Shown in pieces: positions 1 to 7,630 of a stretch of 35,282 bases of DNA; within the stretch, counting starts at the first letter, position 1; every line of letters starts with the position of its first letter. The stretch covers positions 1-35,282 of the IMG/VR virus record IMGVR_UViG_3300027754_000249; one strand, written 5' to 3'. The stretch is from a virus. The notes under the pieces are model-generated. The model made no database searches, had not been told where the DNA came from, and saw nothing but the letters and a program-made list of their open reading frames with translations. Made by a program: the position numbers and the translations under genes.

Positions 1-289
1 CAAGCTCATTAGGTGAGCTTTTGCTCTTTTCTAAACCAGATTTGATGCACTCCATCATCTTAGGAGTCTGAATAAATGCGGCACAGTTGCCACAGCGCAT
101 AGTTTTGACAACATCAGTAGGTGCGTTATACATCTTGGCTTTCTTCAGCCAAAACGCTTCATTGGGTTCAAGTGGATTTGGCGCACCATAGCCAAAATTC
201 TTGAAAGCATTGTTGCGATTCTTTAGATTAAGTTCAATATCCTGCGTAGGCAATGGACAAACTTGACCTGAAAGCAATCCGTCTTTCAC
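1..289 (-). CDS. Cys-rich phage protein, partial (C-terminus outside window)
   Basis: This is the left copy of the 136-aa Cys-rich gene found whole at 34242-34652. It starts at a GTG (287-289) that overlaps the TGA of the upstream membrane gene by 4 bases. The reading frame runs off the window edge after about 96 codons, so the C-terminal cluster (in the other copy GFCELF and RTCDAW) is missing here. The N-terminal CPLP and the RCGNCAAF pair of cysteines are present. Differences from the other copy are mostly synonymous, plus a few changes such as MKDG for MKEG, which indicates selection on the protein. Function unknown; a metal or Fe-S binding role is only an inference from the cysteine spacing. 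Confidence 0.75.
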   Translation of the reverse strand, partial: MKDGLLSGQVCPLPTQDIELNLKNRNNAFKNFGYGAPNPLEPNEAFWLKKAKMYNAPTDVVKTMRCGNCAAFIQTPKMMECIKSGLEKSKSSPNEL

Positions 290-489
290 TTCAACCACCT
301 TGATGCAAAGAAACTAACTACTCCAGATAAGGCAGATGCAATGACCATCCCCATCCAAAAACCACCTTTGCTTTGATTGGCTAACTCTAATAGTGCCTTT
401 ACATCTGTACTCAATTGAGTTACTTGACCATTTAGAGCCTCTACTTGAGCCTCTAACCTACCAAAATCTCTTGCGTCAATCTCAGACAT
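286..489 (-). CDS. Coiled-coil plus single-TM protein, XhlA/holin-like
   Basis: A 67-aa protein. Residues about 8-38 form a heptad-rich helix (RLEAQVEALNGQVTQLSTDV), followed by one membrane segment (WMGMVIASALSGVVSFFA) and a short basic tail. This layout is that of XhlA-like holin accessory proteins, known in other phages to sit in the inner membrane. The ATG at 489 is chosen because it makes an 8-base overlap (ATGTCTGA) with the upstream gene; the longer frame would lie inside that gene. The same gene recurs at 34649-34852. It lies apart from the other lysis genes, next to head genes, so a structural role cannot be excluded. Confidence 0.65.
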   Translation of the reverse strand: MSEIDARDFGRLEAQVEALNGQVTQLSTDVKALLELANQSKGGFWMGMVIASALSGVVSFFASRWLK

Positions 490-694
490 TTGCAACCTTT
501 CGGGGTCTTCCCATACGCTTGATTGTTGGAATGACAGGCGCACGAAATGCGGTATCTGTTCTAATTTCTGATTCTATGGTTACTTCTGGCTCGTCTACTC
601 TCACATACCCCTGATGACCCCTCATGGAGTCAATGTCATGTTGGTATGTAAAACTTACAGTATTACCTGTTTGAAGACAACGAAAAGTAGCCAT
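482..694 (-). CDS. Small conserved phage protein (70 aa), unknown
   Basis: A 70-aa protein beginning MATFRCLQTGNTV and ending in a basic IKRMGRPRKVANV tail. The N-terminal part resembles short phage proteins that describe a single beta-rich domain (F-x-C-L-x-S-G-N); no function is known to me. An AAGG ribosome site lies just before the ATG. The second copy at 34845-35060 is 71 aa and differs in the middle (MRGHQGYVRVDEPE against MDGHQGYELVDEEE) while both ends are kept, so the middle varies most. It is placed between a coat-related gene and the coiled-coil membrane gene, in the head-completion part of the late operon. Confidence 0.65.
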   Translation of the reverse strand: MATFRCLQTGNTVSFTYQHDIDSMRGHQGYVRVDEPEVTIESEIRTDTAFRAPVIPTIKRMGRPRKVANV

Positions 695-712
695 AAAAAC
701 CTTAAATGAGAA

Positions 713-731
713 AGGGGGGACTAACCCCCCT
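713..731. terminator. G6/C6 hairpin between late genes
   Basis: A 7-bp stem (AGGGGGG / CCCCCCT) with loop ACTAA lies between the 107-aa and 70-aa genes. The same hairpin is kept in the right-hand copy at about 35080-35096 with a changed loop. There is no clear T-run, so it may be an attenuator or mRNA-end stabiliser rather than a full terminator. Confidence 0.45.
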
Positions 732-735
732 ATCC

Positions 736-1059
736 TTACACCATGCGAGCAATAACCAATTTAACAGTAGTGGAAGCTAAATTAACAGACCCACCAGTTG
801 TATTAGTTGTTGCAATAGTCACTGTGTTTGCCGCTGAAACGTAAGCACGGCGAACTAAACCCGCCTCGTCTACACCAGCCGACATACCAATAACCATATC
901 TCCAAGGGCAACGCCAGAAATAGTCACAGTATCAGTACCAGCGGCTTGGTCTGCAACAGATGCAGAATCCAAAGTGCAAGTAACTGTCCATGTATCACTG
1001 AACAAACCCCGAAAAGAATCGTTGTCTCTGTTTAAAACAACTGCTGTTGCTGCTGCCAT
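736..1059 (-). CDS. Putative head decoration or minor capsid protein
   Basis: A 107-aa, Ala/Thr/Val-rich protein without charged clusters, predicted to be mostly beta strand (for example TDTVTISGVALGDMVIG and ANTVTIATTNTTGG). It follows the coat gene by about 60 bases, and AGGAGA precedes its ATG. Small beta-rich proteins directly after the coat gene are often decoration or head-stabilising proteins, so this role is inferred from place and composition only. A stem-loop ending in six T residues separates it from the coat gene and may lower its expression. The C-terminal part recurs at 35102-35282 nearly unchanged. No catalytic motif is visible. Confidence 0.6.
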   Translation of the reverse strand: MAAATAVVLNRDNDSFRGLFSDTWTVTCTLDSASVADQAAGTDTVTISGVALGDMVIGMSAGVDEAGLVRRAYVSAANTVTIATTNTTGGSVNLASTTVKLVIARMV

Positions 1060-1081
1060 TTTGATTTCTCCTAATTAGTTT

Positions 1082-1112
1082 AAAAAAGTCCCCCCACCAC
1101 TAGGGCAGGGGG
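1082..1112 (-). terminator. Rho-independent terminator after the coat gene
   Basis: On the minus strand a 9-bp stem (CCCCCTGCC with GGTGGGGGG, two wobble pairs, loop CTAGT) is followed by AC and six T residues. It starts just after the coat gene stop. It probably acts as a partial terminator that sets coat protein mRNA above downstream genes. Confidence 0.6.
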
Positions 1113-1122
1113 CGCAACTGCA

Positions 1123-2076
1123 TTAGGCAGGAACCAACAAAGCAAACATAGATGCAGACTTAGCCGCACCAGTGCTTGCCGCTGAACGCAGAATCTGCAC
1201 TCCATACAACGTATCCGCTGTATATAGAGTTGCAAGGTAGGGCTGTTGGTACTGAACTTGTGAGCGAATAGCCATTTGTTCAACCAAAACCAGTGAGTCC
1301 TTGTGACCCATCAAGCAAACCCGTGGATTGGTGCTACCTGAACCTGTGTCGCAATTGCTAGACACAAATACGGGGATTCCGTACAAGTTACCGATCTCAC
1401 CAGTGCGAATGGTACTGTTTGTACCACCAACAAAAGCTTGTTCAGTGTAACGAGCCAAACCCATCAATGTATTGCGGCTTGAAGGAGGAATCAAGAAGAA
1501 ACGCTGATCCATTGGGGTATCAGTGTCATCAAGACGCTGAATGGTGCGGCGAATAGCGGCATCGGTCAATGCTGACTCATTGTTGTTTGCGGCAACATAA
1601 GCAGTAGTACCATCACCACCAATAAACGCACCAGTTGCGTATGCATTAGTACCAGCACCGCCATTGGTAGAACGACCCAACTGAACCAAGTCAGTATCAA
1701 CCTGTTTAGCCAAAGCGTAACCAGCGTCAGAAGTGTAGAAGTTACGCAAGCTGTTCAAGGCTTGGGCTTCGACAATATCTTCGATCAAACGTGAGTATTC
1801 GTAATGCTTATTGATAGAAACTTGAACTTCAGACTCTGTAGCGGCAATCAAGGTGACTGCTGTTTCAGCGGCTTTAGCAGAAGCAGAACCACGGGTAGGT
1901 GCGGGAATGTGAATTACATCACCCTTCTTGCCCTTAAAGTTCATCTTCATAATTAAGTTCGCAAGAACCAAGTTTTTCTTGTAGGCGGCTACAATTTCAT
2001 CACTCCAAATTTCAGGGATGAAATTAGCCGCTGTGGTTACTGTAACTGAGTTACTAGGGGAAAATGAGGTTGCCAT
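1123..2076 (-). CDS. Major capsid protein
   Basis: A 317-aa protein directly downstream of a scaffold gene, the usual order for podoviruses. The N-terminus (NFIPEIWSDEIVAAYKKNLV) and the stretch KGKKGDVIHIPAPTRGSA are typical of HK97-fold coat proteins of the P22/N4-like phage coat families: an N-arm, then an E-loop region. Residues about 105-125 (YEYSRLIEDIVEAQAL) fit the long spine helix region. GGAGA stands before the ATG. It would form the icosahedral shell. Identification rests on family-style sequence and on the neighbours (scaffold upstream, decoration-like gene downstream). No signs of truncation. Confidence 0.88.
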   Translation of the reverse strand: MATSFSPSNSVTVTTAANFIPEIWSDEIVAAYKKNLVLANLIMKMNFKGKKGDVIHIPAPTRGSASAKAAETAVTLIAATESEVQVSINKHYEYSRLIEDIVEAQALNSLRNFYTSDAGYALAKQVDTDLVQLGRSTNGGAGTNAYATGAFIGGDGTTAYVAANNNESALTDAAIRRTIQRLDDTDTPMDQRFFLIPPSSRNTLMGLARYTEQAFVGGTNSTIRTGEIGNLYGIPVFVSSNCDTGSGSTNPRVCLMGHKDSLVLVEQMAIRSQVQYQQPYLATLYTADTLYGVQILRSAASTGAAKSASMFALLVPA

Positions 2077-2105
2077 TTTGAATCTCCAAAAAACGATAAG
2101 TTAAA

Positions 2106-2861
2106 TTATTTGACCCTGCCGTCTTGATAAGCCTGCATGATTTCTCCGCTTAACGCTTCATAACGATCTGGGTCAGTCATTTTCAGCCGAATTAGATCAG
2201 CCCTTCTGTAGACCCTCTTTCCAGACTCCCCACTTCCACCTACATCTACACTTGCCGCCTTAAGGTTTGACTTGCGCTGAGTTTCCCCTGCATCTGAAGT
2301 CTGTTTAGCCTTAATTCCTCGCAACTGCTTATAGGTACTCAGCAATTCATTTGCACTGTCGTAATCAAACTCACCATCAGCTTTTGCGTACAAACCAATG
2401 CGAATAGGTGAAGATTTCACCCAATTCACAAAGTCTGTATCTTGAGCAATCTGACCGAAATCAGGATGCTCTGCCGCCAGCTTTTGTTGAATCTGCATCT
2501 TTTTGAAATCTTGACCCGCTTGGCGAGCCGCAAGTACATCAGGATGGTTATCAACTGTTCTACGAACTGCCTCTTGTGGATTCTCAAAAAAATCTACTTC
2601 TGGCTCTTTTTCAATAGGTTGTTGCTTAGAGGAGAGGTTTTGCTTAATGAGTTCGTCTGCCAGCTTCCGCACTTCCCCAACTTCCTGCGCTTGCTTTCCA
2701 ATTAACTTCTCAGCTTCTTGGTGCATTTTGACCACTTCTTCCAAAGATTTCTGCCTGTATTTCTCAGGCATCTCGGACAAGGGTGCTACTTCAGGTAGTT
2801 GCTTCTTTTGCTCAACTGCGTCTAACTCACTTAGCGTCTCATCATCATTGTCAATCAACAT
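2106..2861 (-). CDS. Capsid scaffold protein
   Basis: A 251-aa, highly charged, helical protein immediately upstream of the coat gene. The segment PEKYRQKSLEEVVKMHQEAE followed by KLIGKQAQEVGEVRKLADEL is characteristic of scaffold proteins of T7-like and related aquatic podoviruses; it forms a coiled coil at about residues 30-75. The C-terminal 35 residues are basic (KRVYRRADLIRLK), as expected for the coat-binding end. Scaffolds assemble inside the procapsid and leave before packaging. Nothing suggests an in-frame protease, so the scaffold is likely released intact. Confidence 0.85.
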   Translation of the reverse strand: MLIDNDDETLSELDAVEQKKQLPEVAPLSEMPEKYRQKSLEEVVKMHQEAEKLIGKQAQEVGEVRKLADELIKQNLSSKQQPIEKEPEVDFFENPQEAVRRTVDNHPDVLAARQAGQDFKKMQIQQKLAAEHPDFGQIAQDTDFVNWVKSSPIRIGLYAKADGEFDYDSANELLSTYKQLRGIKAKQTSDAGETQRKSNLKAASVDVGGSGESGKRVYRRADLIRLKMTDPDRYEALSGEIMQAYQDGRVK

Positions 2862-2910
2862 ATTTCTTCCTTTTCCTGCCGTTCATCGGTTCTAGGACAT
2901 TCAACTCGGC

Positions 2911-3144
2911 TTACGCTTGTGAGTTGTGCTTTTGCTCCCACTTTAGTTGATCTAGGTGTTTTTTCTCGAACTTCCCATGCTCTGACGGGAAAGAACCAGA
3001 CCACCCTTCTAACTTGAAGTTAGGAGCAGACAAAGTGCGGTTGGCTGTTTCTCCGCACTCACACTTAAAACCTGTTGTCTCATAATCAACAAGTCTTTCG
3101 GTTTTATGCCCGTTTGCACAGGCAAAATCAAACATTCTTTTCAT
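2911..3144 (-). CDS. Small zinc-ribbon protein
   Basis: A 77-aa protein with the N-terminal pattern FDFACANGHKTERLV followed by GFKCECGETANRTL. One cysteine and a histidine, then a C-x-C pair, give an FmdB-like zinc ribbon. The C-terminus is polar and charged. The first ATG (3144) is preferred because GAGGAA lies 6-7 bases upstream. It overlaps the end of the preceding gene by 17 bases. Such zinc-ribbon proteins are common in phage head regions. The role is unknown; a metal-binding structural or regulatory role is inferred. Confidence 0.65.
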   Translation of the reverse strand: MKRMFDFACANGHKTERLVDYETTGFKCECGETANRTLSAPNFKLEGWSGSFPSEHGKFEKKHLDQLKWEQKHNSQA

Positions 3145-3367
3145 TCAATTCCTCATACGCTCTTTCGCTGACCTCTTTCAAGGTTTTCAGCCAAGTCAAG
3201 ATGGAAAGTTCACCTTTTTTGAACATCAAGGTCTTTTCATCAGGAATAACGCTCAGATTATTCAGCGACTCTATCATATTGTCAATATCTATAGTTAAAT
3301 CTTTCCAACCTTCCATGCCCATCATTTCAAAGCGGGATTCGTAATACTTTTGTAGTTCTGGGGTCAT
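3128..3367 (-). CDS. Small acidic-helical protein (79 aa), unknown
   Basis: Starts at MTPELQKYYESRFEMMG. This ATG overlaps the stop of the upstream 56-aa gene as ATGA, so the internal start is preferred over the longer frame. The protein is mainly helical with no membrane part. The proline-poor N-terminal sequence is reminiscent of small phage proteins that lie beside fibre chaperones. Its stop lies inside the start region of the zinc-ribbon gene, so the two are probably translationally coupled. Function unknown. Confidence 0.6.
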   Translation of the reverse strand: MTPELQKYYESRFEMMGMEGWKDLTIDIDNMIESLNNLSVIPDEKTLMFKKGELSILTWLKTLKEVSERAYEELNEKNV

Positions 3368-3534
3368 GCTAATTGCTCCTCTGTAGGTCGTGCAAGCGTT
3401 GGATGTTCCCACTTGGATATGTAATCACCTTTGCCATTGCTGTCGTTTTGTAATTTGATAGTTCCATCAAATCCAAAATCTGCATTTGTTAGTTGTGGGT
3501 AAATTGCTTTAATTTTGTCGTATAAATTCATCAT
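3364..3534 (-). CDS. Fibre-chaperone-like small protein (56 aa)
   Basis: A 56-aa frame starting MMNLYDKIKAIYPQLT and ending KWEHPTLARPTEEQLA. A lysine-tryptophan stretch followed by P-T-x-E-Q-L near the C-terminus is the usual ending of small tail-fibre assembly proteins that act on the fibre encoded just upstream. The start overlaps the stop of the C1q-like fibre gene and the stop overlaps the next ATG as ATGA, which supports a real gene. The chaperone role is inferred from pattern and position. Confidence 0.7.
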   Translation of the reverse strand: MMNLYDKIKAIYPQLTNADFGFDGTIKLQNDSNGKGDYISKWEHPTLARPTEEQLA

Positions 3535-4055
3535 GCCCCCCTTACCATAGCGCCATTAAAATATGTCGTGGTTGAAGCCGCTTGGGTTGTTCTTGTACTA
3601 CCAAAATTTTGAAATGCATAAATTTCAACATAATCAGTTGATCCATTCATAGAAACAATTGATGTAACTATAAAAATTGGGTCTCCCGTATTTGGCTGTA
3701 TTACAAGGTTACCAAGTTTATATGCAGAACCATTTTTATATAAAGTAATATATAAAGTGTTTCCAGAAGCAACACTTTGAATACGAACTGCGGCATTGAT
3801 TTGGTAGTATCCAGCCACAGTAGGAGTAAACCTACTAGACGCAAAATTACTGTTGGTGTCAAATTCTTCAGTATCAAATAGGACTTTTGTATCTGCGTTG
3901 TTTGTTAAAGTTGTTGCTGTGCCAGCATAAGCGCTAAAAGCAGGGCCAGTACCAGCCACGCCTGCGGCTAAATCAGGCTGTGTGATGATTGCATCAGGCA
4001 AACCACCAGCACTAATACCAGTAATTGTTCCTGTGCCGTTAATCGTTATGGTCAT
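3531..4055 (-). CDS. C1q/TNF-like fibre tip protein
   Basis: A 174-aa protein with a short N-terminal segment (MTITINGTGTITGISAGGLP) and then a C1q-like jelly-roll from about residue 37: FSAYAGTATTL, the YYQINAAVRIQS region after FTPTVAGYY, and a final YFNGAMV strand. C1q-like domains form trimers and occur as receptor-binding heads of phage fibres. It follows a 56-aa chaperone-like gene by an ATGA overlap and is followed by another chaperone-like gene. The N-terminal segment resembles the starts of the two larger fibre genes upstream (M-T/S-x-x-I-S/N-G), which may be a shared docking tag. Confidence 0.75.
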   Translation of the reverse strand: MTITINGTGTITGISAGGLPDAIITQPDLAAGVAGTGPAFSAYAGTATTLTNNADTKVLFDTEEFDTNSNFASSRFTPTVAGYYQINAAVRIQSVASGNTLYITLYKNGSAYKLGNLVIQPNTGDPIFIVTSIVSMNGSTDYVEIYAFQNFGSTRTTQAASTTTYFNGAMVRGA

Positions 4056-4222
4056 TGTGTTTCCTCTGCGGGAAGTGGCGTGTTACCCTCTGCAAGCCAA
4101 TCTAAATATTCTTGGTAATCAATACTAGTTGGTTCAAAGGGAATACAAGCGCCATCTGCTATGCGAATGATTGCTCTATCATTAATTTTGTCACCAAACA
4201 TTACTTGTTTATATTGTGTCAT
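4052..4222 (-). CDS. Fibre-chaperone-like small protein (56 aa)
   Basis: A 56-aa frame starting MTQYKQVMFGDKINDRAIIR. Its second half, with the pattern IPFEPTSIDYQEYLDWLAEG and then NTPLPAE, is a very common C-terminal signature of small phage proteins encoded next to tail fibres. The start lies directly against the stop of the 334-aa fibre gene, and the stop forms an ATGA overlap with the C1q-like gene. A role as fibre assembly chaperone or fibre-tip subunit is inferred. This and the gene at 3364-3534 each follow a fibre gene. Confidence 0.72.
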   Translation of the reverse strand: MTQYKQVMFGDKINDRAIIRIADGACIPFEPTSIDYQEYLDWLAEGNTPLPAEETQ

Positions 4223-5227
4223 TTACAACTCCGCAGAAAAACCAATAAAAGTTAATGTGGAACTATTGCTTATTAATGACTGAGAATATCCAACAGTTGA
4301 AGTTGCTGTATTCCCAGTGTAAAGCAAAATATCATTGAAAGAGCCAGTTTGTCCAACTGTGTAACCAGTTAAACTGGTAATTGTTATGGCAGAATTGCGT
4401 AAATTAAATTGAGATGCAGGACTACTTGTCATAACTGCCGCAGAACGCATTGTCACAGGAAATCTAACAATCCCTTCAAATTGGGTAGTAGCATACATAT
4501 ATCCTTGAAAAAAGAATCCTGTTGTGGCATTGGTTGTTATTTGCCAGTAGTATCTTTGTGCCAAAGCCAACTCAGTCCCATAAGATCTGTAATCAAAGCT
4601 AGTAGCTATTGCAGATTTTTCTAACTGCACATTACCAATAACCCAAGTGCCTGAAGTTTGTGCGCCAACAGTAAAGACAACCTCAATGCCTGTTGTAGCG
4701 GCGGCGGGGATACTGATTTGGGCGCTGTAGTTTGTCAGTGTTGATGTAACAGTAAATGTGCCTGTTGAAATCTGTGTGCGTGTAGGACTTGCCAATGTGC
4801 CAAACGTGTCAGCAGTGGTTGCATAGTATGCAGTCCATGTAACTGTGGTCAGCAAGCTGTTTGAGATGTTGACAGACAGTGTGGCGGTAGAGCCAGCCAT
4901 GTCATAGCTGTTAAGTTGCTCTATACGCTGACCAATACCTACAGCAGTAACAGATGCCGCACCAGTAATTTGTAGATTGTTCTTGGTTGCGCCTGAACCA
5001 GCCACCTGTGCCGCAGTGACGTTTGCGCCAGTACAGTACACATAGAAGCGATCAACAGTTGAATAACCAGCCGCAATCGTTGAACCCGCAGTAATGGTTG
5101 CAGATGTTGCTCTTTGTGCAATTTGCATCTGACCATTAATGATGCGATTCTTAAAGCCAAAAGAAGATGCAGAATCAAACTGCCCTGCAAGGGTGATGCC
5201 TGTTGTTCCTGAGATTGCTAGTGTCAT
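4223..5227 (-). CDS. Tail fibre / receptor-binding protein
   Basis: A 334-aa protein. After a short tag (MTLAISGTTGITLAG) comes GFKNRIINGQMQIAQR and STVDRFYVY, a signature of many phage fibre proteins with a carbohydrate-binding-like beta-sandwich. The middle has QLEKSAIATSFDYRSYGTEL, and the rest is a Thr/Ser-rich beta domain. It probably binds the host surface. It lies 3 bases from the next upstream fibre gene and adjoins a chaperone-like gene. No enzyme motif is visible. Confidence 0.75.
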   Translation of the reverse strand: MTLAISGTTGITLAGQFDSASSFGFKNRIINGQMQIAQRATSATITAGSTIAAGYSTVDRFYVYCTGANVTAAQVAGSGATKNNLQITGAASVTAVGIGQRIEQLNSYDMAGSTATLSVNISNSLLTTVTWTAYYATTADTFGTLASPTRTQISTGTFTVTSTLTNYSAQISIPAAATTGIEVVFTVGAQTSGTWVIGNVQLEKSAIATSFDYRSYGTELALAQRYYWQITTNATTGFFFQGYMYATTQFEGIVRFPVTMRSAAVMTSSPASQFNLRNSAITITSLTGYTVGQTGSFNDILLYTGNTATSTVGYSQSLISNSSTLTFIGFSAEL

Positions 5228-5230
5228 GGT

Positions 5231-5842
5231 TTACTCATAAAGAATGTTGATTGAACCAGCGTCAAAGGTGTCAGTGCCGTTGACAGTGGTTATACGCACT
5301 CGATCAAGAACGCCACCAAGAGCAAGAGACCCAGTTGTTAGGAAAATGCTTGCCGCATCTGACCTACCAACGCTTCCAGAGCAAACCCAAGTGTTTCCTG
5401 TTTGTAAAGTTAAAACAATACTTCCTTGAACAAGCATAGTTGCCGCCCAATTACTTGTATTTACTCCAATACCAAACCCCGAAGTAAAAAGAACAGAAAC
5501 AACTGAAGCACTAGCAATAATACTATTAGAACCTAAATATCCAGAAGTTGTAACACTACCAGAACCTATTTGTATTTGTGGTGGACTTGTTCCACTAGTG
5601 GAAACTCCATTAAACATAACAGTAATACGCTTAACCCACGTTGGCAAACTTGTAAAATCAATACTTGTGCCAGATGTAGATGCCACAGAAGTACCTGAAA
5701 CAATATTTGAATTGACCCCGTTAACTGTAAAAGTTCCTGTCCCATCTGGCAATGTTAGCGTTCTATTGCTGTTTGTATTAGGTGCGGCAATGGTTAGCGT
5801 TCCTGTCCCGCTTGCATTACCTGATATGGCTACTTGTGACAT
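5231..5842 (-). CDS. Tail fibre-like virion protein
   Basis: A 203-aa Ser/Thr/Gly-rich protein. The N-terminus (MSQVAISGNASGTGTLTIAA) followed by NRTLTLPDGTGTF is a common opening of short phage fibre proteins (ISGD...G-T-x-T-L-x-x-P). The rest alternates beta strands and polar turns and ends AGSINILYE. It lies between the collagen-like fibre and the 334-aa fibre, in a run of genes of similar composition. A receptor-binding or fibre-tip role is inferred. It has no visible catalytic residues and no membrane segment. Confidence 0.68.
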   Translation of the reverse strand: MSQVAISGNASGTGTLTIAAPNTNSNRTLTLPDGTGTFTVNGVNSNIVSGTSVASTSGTSIDFTSLPTWVKRITVMFNGVSTSGTSPPQIQIGSGSVTTSGYLGSNSIIASASVVSVLFTSGFGIGVNTSNWAATMLVQGSIVLTLQTGNTWVCSGSVGRSDAASIFLTTGSLALGGVLDRVRITTVNGTDTFDAGSINILYE

Positions 5843-5851
5843 TTCTTATCC

Positions 5852-7630
5852 TTAAACAACAGTCCAAACAGAACCAGTTGCAATCGTAACAGTTACACCA
5901 GTTGCAACAGATACAGTTCCTGCACTCATACCATTGTTACCACTCGCAATAGTGTAGTCAGTAGAAACAGTCTGTGAGTTAACAACAATGCCATTGGATG
6001 CCACAAGAACAGTTGATTGCAACTCGCCAGTGCTAGGTTTATAAAGCAACTTAGCATTGCCAGTATAAATGGTAGTTGGTACGCCTGATGTTGCATTTGC
6101 AAACAGTGGATAAAGATTGGTTGATGTGCTTGTATCGTTACTGATACTTGCACCCGCTGTTCCACTAGAAGCCGCAGTAATCAAACCTTTTGCATTGACT
6201 GTGATATTTGCCGCTGTGAACGAACCAACATTACTATTGACTGTTGCCAATGTGCCAGCCGCAGTTACATTTGCAGAACCATCAAAACTAGGACTTATAT
6301 AAGCCAAGTCTCCTGTAATTGCAATAGTTCTTCCTGTTGTCAGTGTTGCGGCACTACCAGTAGTATTCTGATTCAATGTAGGAATGTCAGCGGAAACAAC
6401 TGCCCTAAATGTTGGCACTCCAGCACTACCATTAGGTGCGGCTAAAACAAAGTTTGCAGTCTTAGAAGCATAAGGATTCTGAGTGTCGCCATAACTTGCC
6501 GCCAATGAAATAGCAGGAGTAGCACCACCGCTAGACGCAACTGGTGAAGTTCCTGTTACAGAGGTAACTGGTGCAGTTCCATTAGATACAGCAGTAACTA
6601 AACCTTTGCCATTTACTGTAAGACTTGCATTTGTAAATGAACCCACATTTGTGTTCACAGTTGCAAGTGTTGAAGCATTACCAACAGAGGTGACATCACC
6701 TGTTAAGTTAGCATTAGTAGTGACGTTGGAAGCAGTGAAATTTGTAGCTGTTCCTGTGATATTTGTTCCTACTAATGCTGAAGGTGTCCCCAAGGCAGGA
6801 GTAGTCAAAGTAGGGCTAATTGATAAAACAGCATTACCAGTGCCTGTACTTGTGGTAACTCCAGTACCACCATTAACAACAGGTAATGCCGTACCTGACA
6901 ATCCTATTGCCAATGTGCCAGAAGTTGTAATTGGAGAACCAGTTACAGACAAGAATGCAGGGACTGTAGCCGCCACACTTGTGACTGTTCCAGAACCGCC
7001 TGATACAGTAACTGTTACATCATCTCCTGATGTTGTTGCCGTAATACCTGTACCAACAAAATTTAAACTCTTTACACCACTTGTAAGCGTTGTTCCTTCT
7101 TCCTTTACAGCAATAGCCGCATTGGTAGACATGGTACTAATAACTTTGATCTTTTCAGCAACGTCAGCAGATACAACCTCACCAACATTTATCTCTCGAC
7201 CATCAGACAAAGAAATTATTAAAGAACCATCAAAGTCAATGTTTGCGTTGACTACTGATATGCCATCAACTCCATCAACCCCGTCACGACCAGCTTGACC
7301 ATCAACACCTCTTTCGCCCTTTAGACCATCTTTACCTGACTTACCATCCTTACCATCACGCCCATCCTTACCATTAGAGCCATCTCTACCATCTTTGATA
7401 GACAAGACTCGTTTTTCAATGGAATTCCCAACTGACTCAAATCTGGTTGTAATGTCAGACTCAATCTTCTTGAGTGCTTGGACAACAAGATCAACATTCT
7501 CACCAATCTTGCGTTTTTGCACTTCTTTGGCTTGAGCAACAGACTCACGAACAGAATCCAAAACAGCCATCTGCTGCTCAGGAGTCATATTTTTGAGAAT
7601 TAACTCTTTGGCTAGGTTTTCTACATCCAT
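5852..7630 (-). CDS. Large tail fibre with collagen-like segment
   Basis: A 592-aa protein. Residues 1-75 are helical and charged and may attach to the tail. Residues 81-123 are collagen-like Gly-X-Y triplets rich in Lys and Asp (for example GKDGRDGKDGKSGKDG). A beta-rich Thr/Ser domain follows. Two copies of a ~31-residue unit with the core LATVN-T/S-NVGSFT occur at about 322-352 and 461-491. Collagen triplets in phage fibres form trimeric rods. It starts directly after the portal stop (1-base overlap TAATG), so it is co-translated with the portal gene. It is the longest fibre and probably the stalk of the receptor-binding complex. Confidence 0.8.
   Translation of the reverse strand: MDVENLAKELILKNMTPEQQMAVLDSVRESVAQAKEVQKRKIGENVDLVVQALKKIESDITTRFESVGNSIEKRVLSIKDGRDGSNGKDGRDGKDGKSGKDGLKGERGVDGQAGRDGVDGVDGISVVNANIDFDGSLIISLSDGREINVGEVVSADVAEKIKVISTMSTNAAIAVKEEGTTLTSGVKSLNFVGTGITATTSGDDVTVTVSGGSGTVTSVAATVPAFLSVTGSPITTSGTLAIGLSGTALPVVNGGTGVTTSTGTGNAVLSISPTLTTPALGTPSALVGTNITGTATNFTASNVTTNANLTGDVTSVGNASTLATVNTNVGSFTNASLTVNGKGLVTAVSNGTAPVTSVTGTSPVASSGGATPAISLAASYGDTQNPYASKTANFVLAAPNGSAGVPTFRAVVSADIPTLNQNTTGSAATLTTGRTIAITGDLAYISPSFDGSANVTAAGTLATVNSNVGSFTAANITVNAKGLITAASSGTAGASISNDTSTSTNLYPLFANATSGVPTTIYTGNAKLLYKPSTGELQSTVLVASNGIVVNSQTVSTDYTIASGNNGMSAGTVSVATGVTVTIATGSVWTVV

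Larger units (their letters stand above)
1..916. repeat. Left copy of diverged terminal duplication
   Basis: This segment matches 34364-35282 in gene order, gene lengths and most bases. By eye about 21 of 240 compared bases differ in the first part, mostly at third codon positions, so the two copies are related but not identical. It holds part of a Cys-rich gene, a coiled-coil membrane gene, a 70-aa gene and most of a 107-aa gene. An exact terminal repeat would be expected for a T7-like genome end. The divergence suggests an assembly overlap of strain variants, or a true old duplication. Confidence 0.9.

Noticed and set aside
6606-7298. Long plus-strand frame of 230 codons opposite the collagen-like fibre
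   Set aside because: It is antisense to a clear fibre gene; the lack of stops follows from the repetitive Thr/Val/Ala codon use of that gene. No ribosome site or neighbours fit.
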